From positions 1 through 64,000 of the forward strand of contig CAYNLK010000034.1 of NCBI GenBank assembly GCA_964398055.1: 64,000 nucleotides of DNA, in the 5' to 3' direction. Positions 8,567-17,107 of the stretch are shown here, piece after piece (the first letter of the stretch is position 1; each line of letters opens with the position of its first letter). Position numbers and translations under genes: made by a program. Under the pieces are notes generated by a model. It did no database searches. It was not told the DNA's origin and saw nothing but the letters and a program-made list of their open reading frames with translations. Source of the DNA: CAYNLK01 sp964398055 (GTDB lineage Bacteria; Chloroflexota; Anaerolineae; 4572-78; J111).

Positions 8567-8615
8567 TTGTTTTGCCTCTCATTGTAACCATATCACAAGT
8601 TGTACCCCCCGCCAT

Positions 8616-11582
8616 TTATTTCGGCATCCCGGCCAGGGCATGGTAGGCCGGCATATTCAGGATACCAAAGGCGGCCAATTCGGTGCCGGGCGCGGTAACG
8701 CCGTAATCCAGATTCCAAAGGAACATTGGCCCCACCCAACCCCAATTCTTGGCCAGTTGATAAGCCTCCACAATCCACTGAGCCTGCTCCTCGGGGGTAT
8801 TGTCCTGGGCGTATTCGTAACCGGGCCGGGGCGTGTCTGAAACAGCCCAACCGAATTCGGTGGGGATGATGGCCTTGGCGCCGTCGCCATTGAGCACCAT
8901 TACCTCCCGATAACCTTCCATCGTGCCCCGGAAACACCAGCTATGGTGGCGATTGTCGAACGGGCCCCGAAAATATATCGCCGTCGCATCCTCCACGCTC
9001 CGCCAATCGCCGTTAGCCGGGCAGTTGTAGCCGCTGGGATGCGCGCCCAACGCATCGAAGAAACCTTTGACCCCATGGGCGTACATCTGATTCAGGTAAT
9101 CGATGTCATCCACCGCGGCCTCGCCGACATTACCGGCCGGAGTCAACGCCCCGCTGACCACAATCATCTCCGGATTGACCGCTTTGATGGTTTGGTAAGA
9201 CATCTGCAACAGTTGCACATAGTTGGCCGCGTTAATCCGACCCATGCCCCCGGCTTCGTACCAGAGATTCTGCTCATTCCAAACCTCAATGGCCTGAACT
9301 CGGCCGCGATACCGGTCGGCCACAATGGCCACAAACTGAGCATACAAGCCCAGGTCCTGCGGCGGACCTTCCACACTTTTGTCGTCGTCGGCGGGCCTGG
9401 CCCAATCCGGGGCTTTGGGAATGCTGAGCAAGATTTTGATGCCATTGGCGCTGTAAGCGTTGATGATCTCGTCCCACATGCCCCAGGAATAATCCCCCGG
9501 CCCGCCGGACTCAACATCTTTCCAGGCCATCTGGAATTTAACCCAGCCGAATCCCAGGGCCTGGATGTGGCCGATATTGGCCGCAATATTACCACGCGGG
9601 TCGGCCTGGATGCCATAACCAAAGGGGACGTTGACCGGCTCCACCGCGGGCGCGGCTGGGGGCGGGGCCACCGGCTGCGGTTGGGCCGGAGCCGGCGGGG
9701 GGGCCGCAGCGACCTCAACCGGTTGTGCCGTTGGGGTTGGAGTCGGGGTGCGAGTTGGCCGCGGGGTCGGCGTGATCGTGGGGGTGGGCGACGGCGGCAG
9801 GGTCGGAGTGGCTACAACAACCACCACCGTCCCGCGCGGCGCAACGGCACCGTCGGGATTGGTGGCAATGCTGGCAGCTACTTCAAACACTCCCCCGGCG
9901 GCCGGAGCCGTCCAGGCATAGTTGGGGTTGCTCAAATCGACCGACTCCTCGGCCACCAGCCGGCCATCCTCGCCCTGTACCTGCCAGGCCACCGCATATC
10001 GACTTTCAAGGTCTGACGCGGTCTGCTCCAGGAAATCACCTACAACCTGCCAAATTTGGTTCTGGTTGCGGCCAGCCAGTGGCTCCTGGATGGTCGCGCC
10101 GCGCCAGCGATGCTGGTTTACCAGCGCCAGCGCCCCGGTGATACCGGCAAAATTCTTGAGATAGATGGTGTGGTGACGATTTTCTTCATCCAAATAGGCA
10201 AACCAATAGACTCCGCTGGTATCGTCGAATTTGATACCGGTAGAGGTCGGCAGACCGGCCAGGGTGAAATCCAACTGCTGGCCGGGTTTGACGATATCCA
10301 GGCTATTGACAGCAGTGACCTGACCCAGCAAGGCCAAAGCCTGTTCCTCGCTCAATGGCCGGGCCTGACCGTCAACCAACTCGACGCTGCCGGTGGGGAG
10401 GATCAACTGCAATTTGCGGCGATCGATCTGGCCGCTGGCCCAATCGAACAGCGCCGCCATCTGGCCGGCGGAGGTGTAAGCGGCCGGCACAGCGAGAGCC
10501 GGCACCTTGATCACATCCGCCAACAGGCCGATGGCCGGCCAATCGTACGCACCGGTATCCCAACTACCGGTCGAGAGCTGGTGGGGCAGTTCAACTCGCA
10601 CCGAGAGCTGCTTACCGGCCGGCCAGACCTGGCGCAGTTCGGTTAGAAAAGCGGTGTAATCCTGGCCCAATTCAGGCTTGATAGCCCGGTAATCCAGATC
10701 AACCCCGTCGTACTTTTGGTCTTGGACCAGGGCAACAATGGCCCCAATGTGCCTGGCCCGGCGTTCGGGTTTGAGCAAGAGGTCGTCTAGCGGAACGATG
10801 GCCCCAAGTTCCGTCCAGTTGCGAATGGTCGGGATGATGGCCTGTCCCTGAACCGCGGCGGGAGGCTGCTCTAGCTGGCCAACAAGGTGACCCTGGCGGT
10901 GAACTATCAATCCAAGCGGGTGTATTTCCGTCAGCACCGCCAGCGCCTGAGGGGGTAAATCCGCTCTGGCGGTATAGCCAGCCGACAGTTCAGGCTGGTC
11001 AGGCTGGCTTGCCATTACGGCCACGCCGGCCGGCAGGAAACTCGTTTCCGCTTCGATCACGCTTTTAGACAGGCTGCGGCGCTGCGGCAGCCAGGTCCAG
11101 CTCTGGCTGCTCCAAAAAAATAAATCAGCCGCTTGGGGGTTCTCGATCTCCGCCGGCAGGGGGATGGTCAATTTCACGGTGTAGGGCGACACGCCACGGC
11201 GCTGCTCAAGTTGGTAGTAGGGACCGGCCAGCATCAAGTGAGGCGGCAGATTTTTGGCCGCGGCCGCCACGTCGTTGCTGCTCGTCCCGCTCAAAAACAA
11301 ATCAGGGGAGACAGTTGCCAATTTTACCTGGATAGGGCTATTCAAGCCGCAGGGCAAAAAGGTGACTTGCGCGCCATCGCTGGCCTGCGCCGAACCGTCT
11401 GTTGGATCAATCGTTTGGTAGTCGGCTGGGGCCAACCAGTCGATCAAGGTTACGGGTGACAATAATAGGCCAATGAAAACTATCACGGCAATTAGTAAAG
11501 CAAACCAGGCCAGCCTGCCATGCAAATGGCTCTGCTTGACTCGCTCCGGTAAATCAGGCGGTGGGTCTGTTGCTTGGGTCAT
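8616..11582 (-). CDS. Membrane-anchored protein with GH18-like and GH39/GH5-like domains
   Basis: A 988-residue type II membrane protein: a transmembrane segment at about 26-46 (LAWFALLIAVIVFIGLLLSP), a GH18-like TIM barrel at about 210-480, a Thr/Pro-rich linker at about 595-660, and a clan-A glycosidase-like barrel at about 665-988. In the GH18-like part the signature reads DGVDLDYR, with Arg where the catalytic Glu normally stands, so it is probably a non-catalytic or divergent barrel. The C-terminal domain keeps both expected glutamates, in VWNEQN (acid/base) and IPTEFGW (nucleophile). Substrate unknown. The start fits the short cytoplasmic N-terminus. It is the first of three same-strand genes for exported proteins. 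Confidence 0.85.
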   Translation of the reverse strand: MTQATDPPPDLPERVKQSHLHGRLAWFALLIAVIVFIGLLLSPVTLIDWLAPADYQTIDPTDGSAQASDGAQVTFLPCGLNSPIQVKLATVSPDLFLSGTSSNDVAAAAKNLPPHLMLAGPYYQLEQRRGVSPYTVKLTIPLPAEIENPQAADLFFWSSQSWTWLPQRRSLSKSVIEAETSFLPAGVAVMASQPDQPELSAGYTARADLPPQALAVLTEIHPLGLIVHRQGHLVGQLEQPPAAVQGQAIIPTIRNWTELGAIVPLDDLLLKPERRARHIGAIVALVQDQKYDGVDLDYRAIKPELGQDYTAFLTELRQVWPAGKQLSVRVELPHQLSTGSWDTGAYDWPAIGLLADVIKVPALAVPAAYTSAGQMAALFDWASGQIDRRKLQLILPTGSVELVDGQARPLSEEQALALLGQVTAVNSLDIVKPGQQLDFTLAGLPTSTGIKFDDTSGVYWFAYLDEENRHHTIYLKNFAGITGALALVNQHRWRGATIQEPLAGRNQNQIWQVVGDFLEQTASDLESRYAVAWQVQGEDGRLVAEESVDLSNPNYAWTAPAAGGVFEVAASIATNPDGAVAPRGTVVVVVATPTLPPSPTPTITPTPRPTRTPTPTPTAQPVEVAAAPPPAPAQPQPVAPPPAAPAVEPVNVPFGYGIQADPRGNIAANIGHIQALGFGWVKFQMAWKDVESGGPGDYSWGMWDEIINAYSANGIKILLSIPKAPDWARPADDDKSVEGPPQDLGLYAQFVAIVADRYRGRVQAIEVWNEQNLWYEAGGMGRINAANYVQLLQMSYQTIKAVNPEMIVVSGALTPAGNVGEAAVDDIDYLNQMYAHGVKGFFDALGAHPSGYNCPANGDWRSVEDATAIYFRGPFDNRHHSWCFRGTMEGYREVMVLNGDGAKAIIPTEFGWAVSDTPRPGYEYAQDNTPEEQAQWIVEAYQLAKNWGWVGPMFLWNLDYGVTAPGTELAAFGILNMPAYHALAGMPK

Positions 11583-11906
11583 GGCGTGTATCTTGTTCCT
11601 GTATGCAAGCTAATATGGATATGGCTGTGCTCTCGATCCCAAAATGTTGACTTGGGTTTAGTTTCAGAGTTGGTAACCTCGCGGAAATCGGAAGTCCGGC
11701 GGGGGAGCACAAAATGGGCAAGTTAGTACGAACTGCGCTTGTTATAATATAATGAATGCGCCCAAAAATTCAAATATTGTTAACGAATATTGAAAATTGG
11801 CTCTATGACCGGGTAAGATTTTAAAAAATCCTTAACATTGCCGGTATGCAGAAAAAAGGTGGGGTGTTCATCCGCCAATCGGATTATTCTTCAATCAGAA
11901 CTTTCC
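11583..11906. other. Divergent intergenic region without a recognised gene
   Basis: About 320 bases between two divergent genes. AT-rich stretches around 11743-11755 (ttataatataatg) could hold a further promoter. No open frame of coding character, repeat family or known RNA was recognised. Confidence 0.5.
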
Positions 11907-11935
11907 TTGACACCTTCCGCCTGACATGCTATATT
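11907..11935 (+). promoter_or_regulatory. Strong sigma-70 promoter for the glycosidase gene
   Basis: TTGACA (11907-11912) and TATATT (11930-11935) are separated by 17 bases. Initiation near 11942 leaves a 5' leader of only about 16 bases before the ATG at 11958. Confidence 0.75.
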
Positions 11936-11957
11936 CGCCTCAACTCAGCAGGTGTGT

Positions 11958-13292
11958 ATGAACAGCCAAAAGTTACTTCGAGAAACTCGCCGGCAAGCTC
12001 TGGCGGTGCTGCACAAATGTGTCACGCCGGGCGGCTTTCGGGCTTCTGGACTGCCGGTGGGCTATCCCCAAATCTGGGCTAGAGACAGCATCATCACTTT
12101 TTTGGGCGCCGCCGCCACCGGCGAGCCGGAGTTGCTGGCGGCCGGACGGGCCTCGCTGGAAACGATGAGCGCCTATCAATCACATCGCGGCCTGATCCAA
12201 CTCAATGTCAACCCCGACACCGGCTACATTAGCACCGAAAATGCCGGGGCCGTAGACGCTAATCTCTGGTATATCCTGGGACATTATCTCCATTTCCAGC
12301 TAACCGGCAACACGGCCTTTTTACTGCGCCATTGGCCCAACATTAACCAGGCCCTCATCTGGCTGGAATACCAGGACATGAATGAGTGCGGCCTGCTGGA
12401 AGTACCCGAAGCCGGTAACTGGATGGACCTGTTGTCGGTGCGCTACAATATCCTCTACGATAACGTGCTCTATTACGCTACGGTGCTGGCTTGCCAGGAA
12501 CTGATCCAACATCTGCCGCCGGGAACCCCATCCCATCAACTCGCAGTTGACGCCGCCGGCATCCACGAACGGATCAACCTGCTCATGTGGATCGACCGCT
12601 GCTGGGTGGCCGAACATTTTGCCGAGCATCTGGACAAGCTGAAATCGATCCGGTTGGAGTGGTTTATGCTCTACCATAATATCGGCACCATCTCCAGCCG
12701 TCCGTTTTACCTGCCCTGGGTCGCTTTTCGGGAGTACGGCGATTGGTGCGACAGCCTGGCCAATCTGCTGGCCATTCTGACCGGGGTGGCCGACGGCCAC
12801 CGCACCGAACACATCCTGCGCTACATGCACCAGGTGGGTATGGCCGAACCCTACCCCACCAAGGCAATTCATCCCCCCATCTATCCCAACCAGAGCGACT
12901 GGCGCGAATATTACCGCAGCCGCAACCTGAACCTGCCCCACCAGTATCACAACGGCGGCATCTGGCCCATGATCGGTGGTTTTCACGTGGCTGCACTGGT
13001 ACGCCACCACTGGCTGCAAGAAGCGGAACGGCTCCTGCTCTCGCTGGCTATGGCCAACCAGCAGCAGTTGAGCGACGACGGCGGCTTCAACGAGTGGCTG
13101 CACGGTGAAACCGGCCACCCGATGGGCTTCGCCCAGCAAGCCTGGTCCGCAGCGATGTTTCTTTATGCCGATCACGCCGTCCGCACCGGCCAGCTGCCCC
13201 TCTTTGATGAGTTGCTGGCGGCCAAACCGGCCCCGGCCGTCGCGGCCGAGGTGAATGATTTGATCATCCGTCCCGGCGGCGGACCGGCCTGA
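11958..13292 (+). CDS. Glycogen-debranching / GH100-like alpha-glycosidase
   Basis: A 444-residue cytoplasmic protein with an (alpha/alpha)6-barrel pattern like the amylo-alpha-1,6-glucosidase and neutral invertase families. Motifs include YPQIWARDSIITFLGA near residue 37, where the Asp is the likely catalytic acid, VDANLWYILG, and the C-terminal GGIWPMIGGFHVAAL and FNEWLHGETG. Family members hydrolyse alpha-glucosidic bonds in glycogen-type glucans or sucrose; which applies here cannot be told. ATG 11958 was chosen because it lies just downstream of a strong promoter. No partner gene follows; a repeat-filled spacer comes next. Confidence 0.8.
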   Translation: MNSQKLLRETRRQALAVLHKCVTPGGFRASGLPVGYPQIWARDSIITFLGAAATGEPELLAAGRASLETMSAYQSHRGLIQLNVNPDTGYISTENAGAVDANLWYILGHYLHFQLTGNTAFLLRHWPNINQALIWLEYQDMNECGLLEVPEAGNWMDLLSVRYNILYDNVLYYATVLACQELIQHLPPGTPSHQLAVDAAGIHERINLLMWIDRCWVAEHFAEHLDKLKSIRLEWFMLYHNIGTISSRPFYLPWVAFREYGDWCDSLANLLAILTGVADGHRTEHILRYMHQVGMAEPYPTKAIHPPIYPNQSDWREYYRSRNLNLPHQYHNGGIWPMIGGFHVAALVRHHWLQEAERLLLSLAMANQQQLSDDGGFNEWLHGETGHPMGFAQQAWSAAMFLYADHAVRTGQLPLFDELLAAKPAPAVAAEVNDLIIRPGGGPA

Positions 13293-13303
13293 GCGATGAG
13301 ATA

Positions 13304-13427
13304 GTGAACAGTGGTCAGTGGTCAGTCGTCAGTCGTCAGTAGTTCAACTGTTCACTGATTACTGATTACTAATTACTGATTACTGATTACTGATTACTGA
13401 TTACTGTTCACTGTTCACTGTTCACTC
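13304..13427. repeat. Heptameric tandem repeat with inverted ends
   Basis: Blocks of 7-nt words follow each other: tcagtgg/tcagtcg, then gattact repeated, then cactgtt repeated. The start (agtgaacagtg) is the reverse complement of the end (cactgttcact), so the array can fold back on itself. It lies between two plus-strand genes. Confidence 0.85.
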
Positions 13428-13577
13428 GTAACGCCTCTTTTGACGGTTGTACTGTAAGGTGTTAAACTGGCTAATAGTTGTGTTCAAAAAAGTCAGTTGT
13501 CATGACCCCCGGTCAAATTAGCCTTGTCCGACACCTGCTGCGTGACACCCGACTCTTAAACAAACAAGGAGATGACT

Positions 13578-15533
13578 ATGTTCCGCCGCAAAACCGGCCG
13601 CCACCCCGGCGACTTGCCCCAACAGGCTGAAACCTGGCACGTGTTAACCCAGCAGTTACGTATCTGGATTACCCCCCCTGATGAAGAACCTACTCGACCC
13701 TTTGTGAGTATTATGGTCAGCCTGCAAACCGGCGTCGTCCAGGGGTTTGAATTGTCGCCCGATTATCCGGCCCCGGAACAGTTGCTCCAGGCGCTCTTCC
13801 GGGCCATGCAAAAACCACCCAAAGAGGTTAAACAGAAGCCCCACCGGCCGCAGCAAATTCAATTCGAAGACGCCGCTCTGGCCGAAGCGCTGGCCCCGGA
13901 ACTGGCTAAGATCGATATCACGGCGCTGTTTCATCCTCGTCTGGAAGGGATGGATGAAATGGTCGAGGATTTGGAAGATCATATGCGCGGCGGCCAACCG
14001 GAGCAGCCCGGCCTGCTCGACACTCCCGGAGTAACCCCGGCGCTGGCGGGAAGCCTGTTTGCCGCCGCCGCCGAATTCTACCGGGCTGAACCGTGGATCT
14101 ATTTGAGCGATCAAAACGTCCTGGCCATCCAGGTCCCCCCGGAAAAACAGCCTCGCTTTGTGATGGTTATGGGCAACGCCGGCATCGAGTACGGCCTGGC
14201 CATGTATCGCCGCTGGGAGGATGTCGAGCGGGTCTATAGTTTTGCCGATGATCCGCTGGAATTGCTACCACCCGATGGCGGTAACAGCTTCTTTTTTGAC
14301 GACATCAGCCTGGTGCCTTTTGATGATCTGGAGGCCATCGAAAAGTACGGCTGGGAAATAGCCGGCGAGCAGGCTTATCCCATCCCGGTGGTCTACTTGC
14401 CGGAAGGCGACGCCAAACGGCCAGGCCGGGTCGACCTGGCCTGGTACGAGGCGGCTTTGCGGGCCATCCCGCTGTTCCTACGCGATCACCTGCAAGCCGA
14501 CCGGTCTGGCGACTTCCATCCGGCTGAAGCTACCGTCACGGTGCCCACCCACGCCGGTCAGGTCGCGGTCCACCTCAAATATCCGGGCGGGGTCATTGCC
14601 AAAGAGATGCGGCCGGTCGATATGATGGATTGGCCGGATGAGGCTGATGACGAAGACGACGAGGATGAGGATTTCCCACCCTTTGACCGTCGCGGCATGG
14701 AGGGCATGATGGCCATGTTTGGCGGCGGTTTTGACGATCCAGATTTGGAGGAAGCCCAGAGCTTAATGTACGAAGCCTGGGACGAGACCAATCCCGCCCG
14801 CCGGATCATCCTGGCGCACGAGGCTCTGGACATCTCCGCCGACTGCGCCGATGCCTACGTGCTGCTGGCCGAAGAAGAGGCCGATACGGTGGGTAAAGCG
14901 CTGGAGTACTACCGCCAGGGGGTCGAGGCCGGTGAACGGGCTTTGGGCAAGGCGTACTTTTCCGAGAATGAGGGCTATTTTTGGGGCCTGCTCGAAACCC
15001 GACCCTACATGCGGGCTCGCCAGGGGTTGGCCAATACGCTGTGGGAACTCGGCCGCCACGACGAGGCGATTGGGCACTTCCGGGAGCTGTTGCGCCTCAA
15101 CCCCGGCGACAACCAGGGTATCCGCTACAGCCTACTCAACCTGCTGGTTGGGTTGGAACACAACGAGGAGGCACAAGAGCTGCTGGAGGAGTTTGAAGAG
15201 GACGGCATGGCCGAGTGGCTCTATACCCGGGCGCTGATTACTTTCCGGGGAGAAGGTCCGAACCAAGCCGCCGAGGAGGCTCTGCAGGAAGCACTGGAAC
15301 AGAATCCCCACGTGCCCCCTTACCTGACCGGCCGGAAGCGCATTCCCAATCAATTGCCGGCCTATATGGGCTGGGGCGATGAAAGCGAGGCCAAAATCTA
15401 CGCCTCCAGCTACCTGGCCCACTGGCGACGCACGCCGGGCGCAGTCGATTGGCTTAGCGAGCACCTGAAGCCACCGCCGGACCGCAAATCCAAAAGAGGC
15501 ATGCGGCAGAAAGGCCGGCCATCTAAAAAGTAA
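13578..15533 (+). CDS. Large acidic protein with C-terminal TPR/ST7-like repeats, unknown function
   Basis: A 651-residue soluble protein. The N-terminal part (about 1-330) resembles uncharacterised domains found in plant-type and bacterial proteins (APWIYLSDQNVLAIQ and AWYEAALRAIPLFL; DUF7309/DUF6930-like, recalled rather than searched). A very acidic stretch (ADDEDDEDEDF, about 358) links to a helical repeat region (about 395-630) with TPR-like turns such as ALGKAYFSENEGYFWGLLET and NTLWELGRHDEAIGHF, similar to the ST7 family. The second of two in-frame ATGs is preferred because AAGGAG lies six bases before it. No operon partner. A role in protein interactions is likely; nothing more specific can be said. 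Confidence 0.8.
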   Translation: MFRRKTGRHPGDLPQQAETWHVLTQQLRIWITPPDEEPTRPFVSIMVSLQTGVVQGFELSPDYPAPEQLLQALFRAMQKPPKEVKQKPHRPQQIQFEDAALAEALAPELAKIDITALFHPRLEGMDEMVEDLEDHMRGGQPEQPGLLDTPGVTPALAGSLFAAAAEFYRAEPWIYLSDQNVLAIQVPPEKQPRFVMVMGNAGIEYGLAMYRRWEDVERVYSFADDPLELLPPDGGNSFFFDDISLVPFDDLEAIEKYGWEIAGEQAYPIPVVYLPEGDAKRPGRVDLAWYEAALRAIPLFLRDHLQADRSGDFHPAEATVTVPTHAGQVAVHLKYPGGVIAKEMRPVDMMDWPDEADDEDDEDEDFPPFDRRGMEGMMAMFGGGFDDPDLEEAQSLMYEAWDETNPARRIILAHEALDISADCADAYVLLAEEEADTVGKALEYYRQGVEAGERALGKAYFSENEGYFWGLLETRPYMRARQGLANTLWELGRHDEAIGHFRELLRLNPGDNQGIRYSLLNLLVGLEHNEEAQELLEEFEEDGMAEWLYTRALITFRGEGPNQAAEEALQEALEQNPHVPPYLTGRKRIPNQLPAYMGWGDESEAKIYASSYLAHWRRTPGAVDWLSEHLKPPPDRKSKRGMRQKGRPSKK

Positions 15534-15645
15534 GAAGTTTTTAAATTTTTGAAGGGTTACCCAAATAGATCGTTTCAAGTTAGAGGTTGGATTAGGAGAC
15601 GAAATGGGTAGAATAACTGTGGAAATATGAAAGGAGGCGCTGGAA

Positions 15646-15861
15646 ATGTCCAAAATGGTACAGGCTGTTTATCAAGATGGCAACTTGATTTTGCAAGAAA
15701 AACTTGACCCCATCCTCGAAGGCCAAACCCTCCACGTGATTGTATTGGAGGCCGAAGCTCTCCGGGCTAAAAAAGAACAATTCCTAAATTTTGTCCGACA
15801 GCATGGCTTTGCCTTACCTCCTAATTACCACTTTGATCGGAACGAGTTGTATGACCGCTAA
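15646..15861 (+). CDS. DUF104 / AF2212-like antitoxin
   Basis: A 71-residue protein with the short beta-rich pattern of DUF104 antitoxins (MVQAVYQDGNLILQEKLDP, then EGQTLHVIV). Such proteins neutralise a PIN-domain RNase encoded next to them and usually repress their own operon. AAGGAGG lies eight bases before the ATG. Its last 11 bases overlap the start of the PIN gene, as expected for a coupled toxin-antitoxin pair. Confidence 0.85.
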   Translation: MSKMVQAVYQDGNLILQEKLDPILEGQTLHVIVLEAEALRAKKEQFLNFVRQHGFALPPNYHFDRNELYDR

Positions 15862-16291
15862 CTTCCTCATCGACACCAACCTGTGGGTTTATCTCTACGC
15901 TACCGCTACCCCCGAAAAGCACGGCCCCATCCAGGAGTTTGTGGCCAACCATTTTAGTGAAATTGTGATCAGCACCCAGATTTTGGGCGAATTGTACCAC
16001 GTATTGACCCGCAAAAAGCTCAAAAGCGAACCTGAAGCCAAAGTTGTCATCCTGGAGATGGTGGCTACCTTTCCCGTGTTGGAAATTGATACGCTGAAGG
16101 TATTGCAAGCCCTGGATATTACTACTCGGTACGGCTATAGTTATTGGGATAGCCTAGTCATTGCCACAGCCCTGGTCGGTCACTGCCAGGCTGTCTACAC
16201 AGAGGATATGCAACACGGCCAGCTTATTGAGGACCAATTACAGATCATCAATCCTTACTATGAAAATAGAGCAATATCGTCAGAAACTTAA
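15851..16291 (+). CDS. PIN-domain ribonuclease toxin (VapC-like)
   Basis: A 146-residue PIN-domain protein. The acidic residues expected for the metal site are visible: Asp in FLIDTNLWVY near residue 8, Glu in QILGELYHVL near 46, and Asp in YSYWDSLVIATAL near 101. It is probably an Mg2+-dependent RNase held in check by the DUF104 protein upstream, whose gene it overlaps by 11 bases. The start is fixed by that overlap and by the conserved IDTN motif close to the N-terminus. Its 3' end overlaps the following HEAT-like gene by 32 bases. Confidence 0.88.
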   Translation: MTANFLIDTNLWVYLYATATPEKHGPIQEFVANHFSEIVISTQILGELYHVLTRKKLKSEPEAKVVILEMVATFPVLEIDTLKVLQALDITTRYGYSYWDSLVIATALVGHCQAVYTEDMQHGQLIEDQLQIINPYYENRAISSET

Positions 16292-17000
16292 GAATCTGCC
16301 GGATTGGGATGACTTTCTGCTCCAGGAGTCTGGCCTGCCGGGGCCGCGGGCCAACCTGGAATTGGTCCGGGCCGTCGCGGACGAAGGCGACGCCGCCCTA
16401 TTCCACCGCTATCTGGCCCTGGGGCCGGAGGAAGCCCCCACCAACTCCCCCCCGGTGTTTCTGGCCGTCTGCGGGGTGGTCGGTTTGGGGCGACTTCTGG
16501 CCGAGGGGCAGGGTGAGGGGCTGCCGATTTTGCGCCAGGCCGCGGGCGATCCCCGCTGGCGCATCCGTGAGGCCGTTTGCATGGCCCTGCAACGCTGGGG
16601 CCAGGCGGATATGGCGGCTCTCATCGAGGAGATGGCCGGCTGGAGTCACGGTAACTTTTTAGAGCAGCGCGCCGCGGCTGCGGCCCTGTGCGAGCCGGTT
16701 TTGTTAAGCCAGCCGGCTCAGGTGGAACGAGTCCTGCACATTCTGGATGAGATTACCGCCGGCCTGGCTGCGGTTCAAAATCGCCGGAATGACGATTTCA
16801 AAATCTTGCGCCAGGGATTGGGCTACTGCTGGAGTGTGGCCGTGGCGGCCCTGCCCTCAATTGGGCAGCCGCTCATGGAAAAGTGGCTGGCCAGCCCCGA
16901 CAAAGATGTGCGCTGGATTATGAAAGAGAATTTGAAAAAGAAACGGCTGGCCCGCCTCGATCCGGCCTGGGTCGAACGGGCAAAATCCCTGCTGGCATGA
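16260..17000 (+). CDS. HEAT-repeat-like protein
   Basis: A 246-residue helical protein with HEAT-like pairs, for example DPRWRIREAVCMALQRWG (about 98-115) and DKDVRWIMKENLKKKRL near the C-terminus. No catalytic motif is seen. Proteins of this type act as protein- or DNA-binding scaffolds. The chosen ATG lies within the end of the PIN gene in another frame, so translation is probably coupled to the toxin-antitoxin pair, though a functional link is not shown. Confidence 0.8.
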   Translation: MKIEQYRQKLKNLPDWDDFLLQESGLPGPRANLELVRAVADEGDAALFHRYLALGPEEAPTNSPPVFLAVCGVVGLGRLLAEGQGEGLPILRQAAGDPRWRIREAVCMALQRWGQADMAALIEEMAGWSHGNFLEQRAAAAALCEPVLLSQPAQVERVLHILDEITAGLAAVQNRRNDDFKILRQGLGYCWSVAVAALPSIGQPLMEKWLASPDKDVRWIMKENLKKKRLARLDPAWVERAKSLLA

Positions 17001-17042
17001 TCGAAATTTCGATACCCGGTTACAAAACCCTCCAACTTGATT

Positions 17043-17082
17043 AAATTCTCAATTCTCAATTGACAATTCATAATTCACAATT
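17043..17082. repeat. Heptameric repeat before the MttB homologue
   Basis: Five or so degenerate 7-nt words of the form NNcaatt (ctcaatt, ctcaatt, gacaatt, cataatt, cacaatt) in tandem. It lies a few bases upstream of the ribosome-binding site of the methyltransferase gene. Confidence 0.8.
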
Positions 17083-17107
17083 ATCAACGGAGGATAATCG
17101 AACAACG

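Noticed and set aside
13304..13427. Possible CRISPR array
   Set aside because: Repeats are 7 nt, in direct contact without spacers, and no cas gene is present.
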